The notes below the pieces were generated by a model that saw only the letters and a list, made by a program, of their open reading frames with translations, was not told where the DNA came from and did no database searches. 64,000 nt of DNA from Verrucomicrobiaceae bacterium (lineage in GTDB: Bacteria; Verrucomicrobiota; Verrucomicrobiia; Verrucomicrobiales; Verrucomicrobiaceae). Both the position numbers and the translations under genes were made by a program. Shown piece by piece: positions 35,887 through 42,950 of this stretch; the first letter of the stretch is position 1, and the number at the start of each line of letters is the position of its first letter. The DNA lies in contig JACKQF010000010.1 in NCBI GenBank assembly GCA_024232965.1, positions 1-64,000 of the forward strand, given 5' to 3'.

Positions 35887-36951
35887 ATGACAACGACCCT
35901 CGACTTCCCAACGAAGCTTCACTACCACGGCAAGCTCACTGACCTCATGTCAGTCTTCGCCATGGCACCCATGCACGTCATCGAGTTCGATACCGATGAG
36001 GCCGGTGTTCAATGCATCGATCAGAAGCTCCGCGACCATCTCTGCCGCACCTTTCGCAATGCGAATGGACCGCGAGTGACCACGAGCTACTCGGTCTATC
36101 GGCTCGCAGAAAACGAGTTCGTTTTTGTGCGGGGCGATGGCTGCAACGATGTCGAAATCATTGCCCCTTCACCAGAGCGTGCCGACGCGCTCTTGCAGGA
36201 ATTGCGCGCCACCCTCGGCAACACCCCCAAGGTCGATAAGCCACGTTTTTCAATGATCTCGAATTCCAACGGCGATCTTTCCGCTGAAGCGGTGGACGAC
36301 CTCCCCGCCACCAGCGACGACGAATTCCTCAGCCTCTGCTACGGACAAAACATCCTGCAATGGATCGACGACTTTCGCCAACGAACGGTGTCGCGGACAG
36401 GAGGTTTTACCTTGCTGGACGGACCGCCCGGCACTGGCAAGACCAGCCTCATCACGCAAATGATGCTGCGCCTCAGTGCGACCCACGTCTTTTATGTGCT
36501 GCCAGTGGCGCAGGCCAACGCCTTTGCTTCATCGGACTTCATTCCGTTTTGGCAACGCGAAAACGCACGTCATGCCGATCGCGTGAAAGTGGTCGTCGTT
36601 GAGGACGCAGATCGGTTGCTGCGACGTCGCCATGACGACAGCGGGACCATCCTTCCGGCCATGCTCAACGTGGCCGATGGCCTCGCCGGACGCATGCTGC
36701 GGCTGCATGTGATCTGCTCCATCAACTGCCAACTCGATCAGCTCGATCCAGCGATTCTCCGTCCCGGACGATTGCTGAACCATCGCCGCTTTGACCTCCT
36801 CGATCCCGAAACGGCCCAGTTGGTGGCACGTCACGCAGCCAGCCAATGGCAACCAAACTCAATGCACGATCGCTACTCGCTGGCCGAAGTACTGAACCCT
36901 GTCGTGCTCGAAAAAACCGAACCCAAACGCATCCTCGGCTTTGCTGCCTGA
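35887..36951 (+). CDS. AAA family ATPase upstream of RtcB
   Basis: 354 residues. Residues 1-170 form an N-terminal domain I do not recognise. Then come Walker A GPPGTGKTS (about 179-187), Walker B VVVVEDADRLL (about 240), and the sensor/Arg-finger stretch LDPAILRPGRLLNHRRFDL, typical of classical AAA proteins of the FtsH/BCS1 type. There is no membrane helix. It ends 19 bp before rtcB on the same strand, so the two proteins probably act together, perhaps the ATPase remodelling RNA-protein substrates for the ligase. That role is inferred from context only. Confidence 0.85.
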   Translation: MTTTLDFPTKLHYHGKLTDLMSVFAMAPMHVIEFDTDEAGVQCIDQKLRDHLCRTFRNANGPRVTTSYSVYRLAENEFVFVRGDGCNDVEIIAPSPERADALLQELRATLGNTPKVDKPRFSMISNSNGDLSAEAVDDLPATSDDEFLSLCYGQNILQWIDDFRQRTVSRTGGFTLLDGPPGTGKTSLITQMMLRLSATHVFYVLPVAQANAFASSDFIPFWQRENARHADRVKVVVVEDADRLLRRRHDDSGTILPAMLNVADGLAGRMLRLHVICSINCQLDQLDPAILRPGRLLNHRRFDLLDPETAQLVARHAASQWQPNSMHDRYSLAEVLNPVVLEKTEPKRILGFAA

Positions 36952-36970
36952 TGCCCCCTACCTCTTCTCT

Positions 36971-38365
36971 ATGAATGCAAATCAACTCATCGAACTCGGC
37001 CTACCGCGCGGTGAACCCGTGCGGCTAGCGCAGGCTTTTATCCACGACTTCATCGCAGGTGGTGGCGACTCCGCACAGCTCGCAGAAGAACTCAGCGCCA
37101 TCATCGCCGAACCACAGAAGTTTCTCGGAGATCCCCTCCGCGAGGCCTTGGCACGGGTGCTCTATGCCCCTGCCTACAAGCAACGGGATGCTCTCGCGCC
37201 TTGGCAGCAGTGGGGCAGCGGGCTCGATCCGAATGCCGTCGCCCAACTTGCCAATGCCTGCGCATTGCCTGTTGCCGTCGCCGGTGCCTTGATGCCGGAT
37301 GCGCATCCGGGCTACGGTCTGCCCATCGGTGGAGTCCTGGCCACAGAGAACTGTGTGATCCCCTATGCCGTCGGTGTGGACATCGCCTGCCGCATGATGC
37401 TCACCATCTTTGATCGCAAGGCCAATACCATCCCCGGCATGAAAGGACGCCTCGCCAACATCATTGAGGACGAGACTCGCTTCGGCATGGGGGCGGAGTT
37501 CAAAAACAAGCGCCACCACGATGTCATGGATCAGAACTGGAACGTCTCGCCCATCACCCGACGCTACAAAGACAAGGCTTGGGCACAGCTTGGCACCAGC
37601 GGGTCTGGCAATCACTTTGTCGAGTTCGGTGCCTTCACCGTCACGGAAGAAACCGAAGGCATGCGCCCCGGCGAGTACCTCGCGCTGCTGAGCCACAGCG
37701 GATCGCGCGGCACCGGTGCGCAGGTCTGCCAGCACTACAGCCGCATCGCCATGGATCGACGTTACGATCTGCCCAACGAAATGAAGCACCTCGCCTGGCT
37801 GGAGTTCACCGAAGAAGCGGGCGCTGAATACTGGGCTGCCATGAACCTGATGGGCGACTACGCCGCTGCGAATCACGCGCTGATTCACAAGCACATCGCG
37901 AAGCAAGTCGGAGCCTCCGTTTTGCTGCGAGTGGAAAACCATCACAACTTCGCGTGGAAGGAGCGCCACGTGGTCGATGGCATTGAACGCGACATGATCG
38001 TCCACCGCAAAGGCGCGACCCCTGCGGGTGAAGGCGTGCTCGGCATCATCCCCGGCTCCATGGCCACGCCCGGATTCTTGGTGCGAGGCAAAGGCAACGC
38101 CGCCTCGCTCAACAGCGCCTCCCACGGCGCAGGCCGCGTGATGAGCCGGAAGCAAGCCGCCCAAAACATCACCTGGAGCTCCGTGAAAAAGCAGCTCGCA
38201 GAAAGCGGCGTGCAACTCCTCAGCGCCGGAATCGACGAAGCCCCCGCCGTTTACAAAGACATCCACAGCGTCATAGCCGCCCAAACCGACCTCGTCGAAG
38301 TCCTCGGCCGCTTCGACCCCAAACTCGTCAAGATGGCCCCCGCTGGAGAGAAGGCGGAAGATTGA
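36971..38365 (+). CDS. rtcB: RtcB family RNA ligase
   Basis: 464 residues from ATG 36971 (MNANQLIELGLPRGEPVRLAQAF). RtcB joins RNA 2',3'-cyclic phosphate or 3'-phosphate to 5'-OH ends using GTP and Mn. Metal and nucleotide motifs are visible: VGVDIACRMM (Cys ligand), LGTSGSGNHFVEFG, LSHSGSRGTG, ENHHNFAWKER and the guanylated His in LNSASHGAGRVMSR. The N-terminal 70 residues (GGGDSAQLAEEL) are unlike the Escherichia coli enzyme, so this may be a divergent subfamily. No archease or rtcA is nearby; the coupled gene is an AAA ATPase. Confidence 0.93.
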   Translation: MNANQLIELGLPRGEPVRLAQAFIHDFIAGGGDSAQLAEELSAIIAEPQKFLGDPLREALARVLYAPAYKQRDALAPWQQWGSGLDPNAVAQLANACALPVAVAGALMPDAHPGYGLPIGGVLATENCVIPYAVGVDIACRMMLTIFDRKANTIPGMKGRLANIIEDETRFGMGAEFKNKRHHDVMDQNWNVSPITRRYKDKAWAQLGTSGSGNHFVEFGAFTVTEETEGMRPGEYLALLSHSGSRGTGAQVCQHYSRIAMDRRYDLPNEMKHLAWLEFTEEAGAEYWAAMNLMGDYAAANHALIHKHIAKQVGASVLLRVENHHNFAWKERHVVDGIERDMIVHRKGATPAGEGVLGIIPGSMATPGFLVRGKGNAASLNSASHGAGRVMSRKQAAQNITWSSVKKQLAESGVQLLSAGIDEAPAVYKDIHSVIAAQTDLVEVLGRFDPKLVKMAPAGEKAED

Positions 38366-38382
38366 GAAACCGACAACGGTGT

Positions 38383-38399
38383 CGGGTTTGCCAAACCCG
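38383..38399. terminator. Hairpin between convergent rtcB and NlpC-like genes
   Basis: CGGGTTT-GCC-AAACCCG forms a perfect 7-bp stem with a 3-nt loop just past the rtcB stop. It lies in the 61-bp gap between convergent genes and could serve either transcript. No clear T-run follows on either side, so intrinsic termination is plausible but not certain. Confidence 0.45.
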
Positions 38400-38426
38400 G
38401 TCCTTACCAGAGGCAAGCCTCCCTCA

Positions 38427-39158
38427 TCACTTCCCCACCATCCCGCGATAGCGATACGGCACGTAGCCGAGCGACTTTAGCCAGGTGGCGTCGATGGCGT
38501 GGCTGACGACGCGCCAGTCGGGTGGGCTGCCGGTTTCGTAGGCGAGGAGGTGGCTGTGGGTGGCATCCGTCCAGCCGGCGAAGAGCAGGCAGTGGGCGTT
38601 GTGGGTGTTGAGGATATCGCCGGGGTGGAGGTCGGCCCAGGATTTGAGTGGATCGCAGAGGGCGGGGAGTTCGCGGGTGGAGTAGGAGCGCGGCAACCGC
38701 CAGCACCTTGAAATGAAGCCGCTGCAATCAATGCCCACCGCCTCGGCGCTGACGCCATCATCGAGGAGGCGGCGCTTTTCCGCCGTATAGACATCCCCTG
38801 CGGCGAGCCCATCCCGAACGCCGGCGTCAAATTCTGCCAGCGTGCTAAAGCCGCCCCATTGATAGGGCACGCCTTCCGTCTCCACGCCGGGCTGCCACCA
38901 GCCGGGGATCGCGCCATCGGGATGGTAGCCGATGTCGGGGGTGTCGATGCGGATGCCCTTGCTGTCGGGTCCGTGACGGACGTTTTTGCTGCTGCCAGTC
39001 CAGCGGTGGGTGCGGTACGCTTCGGCTAGGGAGAGGCATTGCTGCGGGGTCACTCGCGAAGGCGGGGGGCCAGCCACCGGCCGCGAAGCTTGCTGGCATT
39101 GGCAGAGCAGGAGCACGGGAAAGAGCAGCGCGGGCAGAAGGCGGCGGTCGCAGGACAT
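38427..39158 (-). CDS. NlpC/P60-like lipoprotein
   Basis: 243 residues from ATG 39158. The N-terminus has a lipoprotein-type signal (LLPALLFPVLLLCQCQQ). The NlpC/P60 elements are GIDCSGFISRCWRLP (catalytic Cys followed by Ser-Gly-Phe) and LHPGDILNTHNAHCLLFAGW (His in the second motif). The large insert between them includes VPYQWGGF. Family members cleave peptidoglycan stem peptides. The protein is probably lipid-anchored in the envelope. It is divergent from the rhodanese-like gene (65 bp apart). Confidence 0.82.
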   Translation of the reverse strand: MSCDRRLLPALLFPVLLLCQCQQASRPVAGPPPSRVTPQQCLSLAEAYRTHRWTGSSKNVRHGPDSKGIRIDTPDIGYHPDGAIPGWWQPGVETEGVPYQWGGFSTLAEFDAGVRDGLAAGDVYTAEKRRLLDDGVSAEAVGIDCSGFISRCWRLPRSYSTRELPALCDPLKSWADLHPGDILNTHNAHCLLFAGWTDATHSHLLAYETGSPPDWRVVSHAIDATWLKSLGYVPYRYRGMVGK

Positions 39159-39223
39159 GCCGCCGATGATGGCAGGACAGCGCGCGTTTGGCAAATGCCA
39201 GGATCGTGCTACTGTGGTACCCC

Positions 39224-39796
39224 ATGCCCGACGCGCCTTCGACCACGCTACCGCCCCTCACTCCGCAAACGACCTTGCGCGAGGTCCTGCAGGCGTATCC
39301 AGGCGCGCAGCGGGCGCTGTTTGCCCGCTACCACATCGGGGGCTGTCAGAGCTGTGCTTTTAGCCCCACGGAGACGCTGGAGACCCTTTGCCAGCGCAAT
39401 GAAAACCTGCCGGTGGATGAGGTGATCGCCCACATCCAGGCGAGCCACCAGTCCGACGTCCTGCTGACGATCACGCCCAAAGAATTGGCCGCGCTGCGCG
39501 AAATCCAGCCCGACCTGCCGCTGCTGGATGTCCGGACGCGGGAGGAATTTGACGCGGTGCGCATTCCCGGTGCGGTGCTGATGACGCAGGAGGTCGTGCA
39601 AGAGGCCTTCATCGGTTGGGACAAGACCCGCACCGTGGTGCTCTACGATCACACCGGCAATCGGTCGCTGGACGCGGTGGCGTATTTCATTGGGCACGGC
39701 TTCAGCAATGCCAAGTGCCTCGAAGGCGGCATCGATGCCTACAGCATTCAGGTGGACCCTTCCTTGCCGCGCTATCGTATCGAGATGGAAGCTTAA
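39224..39796 (+). CDS. Rhodanese-like protein lacking the catalytic Cys, with N-terminal CxxC domain
   Basis: 190 residues from ATG 39224. The first 75 residues resemble ScdA-N/DUF1858-type helical domains with GGC41-Q-S-C44. The C-terminal rhodanese domain has LLDVRTREEFDAVRIPGA, but the active loop, normally C-x-x-G-x-R, reads D142-H-T-G-N-R. It therefore cannot form the persulfide and may bind or present sulfur or an Fe-S protein instead. It is first in an operon with a NifU-like scaffold (21 bp gap) and SufT, so a role in Fe-S cluster assembly is likely. Confidence 0.88.
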   Translation: MPDAPSTTLPPLTPQTTLREVLQAYPGAQRALFARYHIGGCQSCAFSPTETLETLCQRNENLPVDEVIAHIQASHQSDVLLTITPKELAALREIQPDLPLLDVRTREEFDAVRIPGAVLMTQEVVQEAFIGWDKTRTVVLYDHTGNRSLDAVAYFIGHGFSNAKCLEGGIDAYSIQVDPSLPRYRIEMEA

Positions 39797-39817
39797 CCTT
39801 GCCCCACCGGACCCCTC

Positions 39818-40327
39818 ATGGACGAACAAACCCTCCAGGCCGCCCTGGCCAATCCCCAAAACCTTGGCGAAATGCCTGATGCAGACAGCGTCGGCACCGT
39901 CGGCAGTCCTGATTGTGGCGACATGGTCCGCATGTGGATCAAGTATCGCGACAAGGATGGCCAGCGCGTCATTGATAAGGCCAGCTTCCAGTCCTTCGGC
40001 TGCCAGACCGCCATCGCCGTCGCCAGCATGGCTACGGAGATGATCCGCGGCAAGACCCGTGAAGAGGCGCTGCAAATGAGCGCTGAAGAGCTCTCCCGCC
40101 CGCTGGGACCGCTACCACCGATGAAGATCCACTGCGGCCAGATGGTCGAGGGCGCGCTGCGGGCCGCCCTGGATGCGGAAAAGGCAGCGGCCACTCCCAC
40201 GCCCGTCGCGCCGATGATCGGCACGGCCGCACCGACTTTGGCGGACAGCCTGAATGCCGCTGGCAAGATGGCTGGCAAAATCAAGATCGTCATGCAGCCC
40301 CCAGCCCCAGCGACGGAGAGCCTTTGA
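39818..40327 (+). CDS. NifU/IscU N-terminal-type Fe-S scaffold protein
   Basis: 169 residues. The three scaffold cysteines are visible in SPDCGDMV, SFGCQTAIA and KIHCGQMVEGAL, the spacing of IscU/NifU-N. An Ala/Pro-rich linker and a short tail follow. It would assemble [2Fe-2S] or [4Fe-4S] clusters and pass them on. Neighbours are a cysteine-less rhodanese and SufT. No IscS or SufS desulfurase is in the window. Confidence 0.9.
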   Translation: MDEQTLQAALANPQNLGEMPDADSVGTVGSPDCGDMVRMWIKYRDKDGQRVIDKASFQSFGCQTAIAVASMATEMIRGKTREEALQMSAEELSRPLGPLPPMKIHCGQMVEGALRAALDAEKAAATPTPVAPMIGTAAPTLADSLNAAGKMAGKIKIVMQPPAPATESL

Positions 40328-40379
40328 CAAAGCCCCATCTTCGCTTACTGCCCCCCTCTTTCACACACGCGCAACCCCC

Positions 40380-40937
40380 ATGCATTCCTCCATCGAACTC
40401 AAACGCGAAGTCGACGCCGTCCAGATCCCCAGCGGCGACGCGATCAAGCTCCCCATCGGCCTGAAGGTCATCATCACCCAATCGCTCGGCGGCACCTACA
40501 CCGTCGCCACCGATGTGGGGCTGGCCCGCATTTCGGCCAAGGATGCCGACGCGCTCGGCATCGATCCTGATGCGGGGAAAAAAGAAGAGGCAGGTTCCTC
40601 CTCCAACATCCCTCACGAGGCCACCGATCTCGAGCACGAAGTCTGGAACGCCCTGCGCAAAGTTTATGACCCAGAGATCCCCGTGAACATCGTCGACCTC
40701 GGACTCGTTTACGATTGCAGCATCGTGCCGACCGAGGAAGGTGGCAATCGCGCCCAGGTCAAGATGACGCTCACCGCCCCCGGTTGCGGGATGGGCCCCA
40801 CCATCGCTGCGGATGCGCAGAATCACATCATGGGCATTGAGGACATCGACGACGCCGTCGTTGATCTCGTCTGGGATCCCGCCTGGAACCAGGAGATGAT
40901 CAGCCTCGAGGGCAAGATGAAGCTCGGGATGATCTAG
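40380..40937 (+). CDS. sufT: Fe-S cluster assembly protein SufT (MIP18/DUF59 domain)
   Basis: 185 residues from ATG 40380. The N-terminal 90 residues are a SufT-specific domain (LGGTYTVATDVGLARISAKDADALG). The C-terminal MIP18/DUF59 domain has VWNALRKVYDPEIPVNIVDLGLVYD and MTLTAPGCGMGPTIAAD with the conserved Cys. SufT supports maturation of Fe-S proteins under high demand. It ends on a CTAG shared with the convergent M81 gene (40934-40937). Confidence 0.92.
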   Translation: MHSSIELKREVDAVQIPSGDAIKLPIGLKVIITQSLGGTYTVATDVGLARISAKDADALGIDPDAGKKEEAGSSSNIPHEATDLEHEVWNALRKVYDPEIPVNIVDLGLVYDCSIVPTEEGGNRAQVKMTLTAPGCGMGPTIAADAQNHIMGIEDIDDAVVDLVWDPAWNQEMISLEGKMKLGMI

Positions 40938-42421
40938 ACCGGCGCCTCATCCAGCGGATAGATCGGGCGCTGCACCTTTTCAAAAGGCAGGTGGCTCAAA
41001 ACGCTGCTGCACGGCCCCGGCGTGTCCACCCACAGCATGCGCGTGGCGATGCCGTCATAGGCACGGCGGTGGGCGACGGCGGCCTTCACGCCGATCACGG
41101 AAAAGCGCGTGGGCTCGATCCCTTGGCTGCGATACTGCCCCAGGTCGAAAGGGGGCGTCTTGCGGCTGGTCAGCAGGATCGTGATCCCGGCGTGTCGCAC
41201 CACCACGCAGGGTCCCATGTCAAAGCAGTCGCCATTCATCGAGGCTAGATGGCTGTTTTTGTCCTCCAGCTCAAAGAGCCCGCTCCAGTGGGAGACCACC
41301 TCCACCTCCAGGTCCACCGGCCCCGCATCGATCGCGCTGCCGCGGCCCCCGATGGCCACCCACAGGCGCTCGCCAGCCTGCGCCTTCTGCAAAAACTCCA
41401 CCGCCACCGGGTCATTGAGGCACACCAGCGCATTGGGAATTTTGCGCGCGATCAGGCCGCGCAGGATCCCCGTGCCATCGCCGGGTGCACCTGCCCCGAT
41501 GTTGTCGGAGGGCTCCACCAAAACCGTCACGCCAGGTGGCGGCGGGTCGATTTGGTCCAGTACCGCGTCCAGAGCCGGCTCCGTGACGTTGCCCTCCTCC
41601 CGATGTCCCACCGCGTAGGCGCACAGCTCGTCCAAGGCCGCCGTTGCAGACTCATCGCCACCGGTCGTGGCGATCACAAAACTGACCCCCGTGTCCGGCG
41701 TATCCGCAAAGGAAAAGCCCGCCACCACACTGGCAGACCAGATCTCATCCGCAGCCGACTCCAGCCGCCGCGCGATCTTTTCCAGGCCCAGCATCGGCTC
41801 CGCAGCCGTGCCGGTGCCCGTCGGCGGCCACATCAGCGCCGGGTGCTTCCAGTATTGCTTCGGCCGCACGCCCGTCTCCAGACAGCGCTTCAGCAACCGC
41901 GCGGCGATCAGGCCTGCTTCGCGCGCATCCGTGTGGGGATTTTCGCGATAAGCAACCAGGCAGTCGGAGAGGCTGGCCATGCGCTGGGTGAAGTTGGCAT
42001 GCAGGTCAAAGACCCCAAAGATCGGCAAATCCGCCGCCCCCACCAGACCCCGCAGGCGCTCCAGAATCTCGCCCTCCACATCCGGCAGCGATTCCGACAC
42101 CATCGCGCCGTGCAACACCAGGTAGATGGCGTCAATGCCCACCGTCAGGGCCAGCGCGGCACGCTCCTCCAGGTCCGACCAAAATGCCTCGATCACCTCA
42201 TCCGCCACGATCGCGCTCGGAGTCGCGCGGAAGTCCGTCGTCGGCACCACCTCCCAGCCCCATTCCTCCGCCAGTTCCAGCACCCCACCCAGCGGGGATG
42301 CATCCCCTTTGCAAGGCAAGAGCTCCGTCCCCTTCCGAATCTGAAACTCCGCTAACCCCGTGACGCCCTCGAGGAAGGTATGCGTCTCATGAAAAAGTCC
42401 GGCGATGAGGATGCGTGGCAT
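40934..42421 (-). CDS. M81 family / MlrC-like metallopeptidase homologue
   Basis: 495 residues. It opens with PRILIAGLFHETHTF, the M81 (DUF1485) N-terminal motif with a metal-binding Glu-Thr-His, followed by IYLVLHGAMVSESLPDVEGEIL and FDLHANFTQRMASLSDCLVAYRENPHTD. The C-terminal MlrC domain (VEPSDNIGAGAPGDGT, LTSRKTPPFDLGQY, RSQGIEP) is also present. The named relative MlrC acts late in microcystin breakdown, but family members occur widely with unknown peptide substrates. No signal peptide is seen, so it is probably cytoplasmic. Confidence 0.9.
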   Translation of the reverse strand: MPRILIAGLFHETHTFLEGVTGLAEFQIRKGTELLPCKGDASPLGGVLELAEEWGWEVVPTTDFRATPSAIVADEVIEAFWSDLEERAALALTVGIDAIYLVLHGAMVSESLPDVEGEILERLRGLVGAADLPIFGVFDLHANFTQRMASLSDCLVAYRENPHTDAREAGLIAARLLKRCLETGVRPKQYWKHPALMWPPTGTGTAAEPMLGLEKIARRLESAADEIWSASVVAGFSFADTPDTGVSFVIATTGGDESATAALDELCAYAVGHREEGNVTEPALDAVLDQIDPPPPGVTVLVEPSDNIGAGAPGDGTGILRGLIARKIPNALVCLNDPVAVEFLQKAQAGERLWVAIGGRGSAIDAGPVDLEVEVVSHWSGLFELEDKNSHLASMNGDCFDMGPCVVVRHAGITILLTSRKTPPFDLGQYRSQGIEPTRFSVIGVKAAVAHRRAYDGIATRMLWVDTPGPCSSVLSHLPFEKVQRPIYPLDEAPV

Positions 42422-42602
42422 GGTGGGATTGGGTAGAGCAGATTGGAGTGGATGTGGAAGCCTTTACGTCCTGAAAGGGCAAGAAATCTCACACAACCCT
42501 GGTGATCGCGCGCGGAGAGCCAACGTTGATTGGGTTCGGGGGGAGGCTTTTGCTCGGTTTTACAGGCGGTGCAAAATGCACAGAGCTGGGGTGGCGATGG
42601 CC

Positions 42603-42835
42603 TGGACGGCGGGCGTTGGAGCCGGTCGTAGTGAAACAATCACCTGAACGGCCGGCGTTGGAGCCTCTGCCAGTGTGCCACTCGCCTGGACGGCGGCCGT
42701 TAGAGCCATTGCCAGTGTCGCAATCGTCCGGACGGCGGGCGTTGGAGCCTCTGCCAGTGTGCCACTCGCTTGGACGGCGGGCGTTGGGGCCATTGCCAGA
42801 CTGGAATCGCCCGGACGGCGGGCGTTGGGACCTGT
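42603..42835. repeat. Tandem array of 42-bp repeats in intergenic region
   Basis: Units start at 42603, 42645, 42687, 42729 and 42771 (exact 42-bp steps), with a sixth at 42812. Each opens with a variant of TGGACGGCGGGCGTTGGAGC and continues with a more variable half (CTCTGCCAGTGTGCCACTCG or CATTGCCAGTGTCGCAATCG). The surrounding 42422-42950 gap holds no convincing gene. Both strands stay open through the array because the period is a multiple of three, giving 14-residue repeats, but none looks like a conserved protein. It is not CRISPR: there are no unique spacers. Confidence 0.85.
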
Positions 42836-42950
42836 GCGACATGCCTCCCCAACGATTTTCCGAGCTTGGCGGGCCATTGCCCCCCTTTTTCTGACCCCAG
42901 CCCATCAAAATGCCGTTTTTGAACAGCCTCAACCCGCCAACCTGTTGCCA

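Noticed and set aside
37025..38416. 463-residue minus-strand frame opposite rtcB
   Set aside because: Mirror frame of a conserved gene; Gly/Val/His-rich with no recognisable motif.
41249..42355. 368-residue plus-strand frame opposite the M81 gene
   Set aside because: Antisense to clear MlrC motifs; Arg/Gln/His-rich translation typical of shadow frames.
42489..42932. Minus-strand 147-residue and plus-strand 130-residue frames across the 42-bp array
   Set aside because: Both are open only because the repeat period is a multiple of three; neither has non-repeat sequence that looks conserved.
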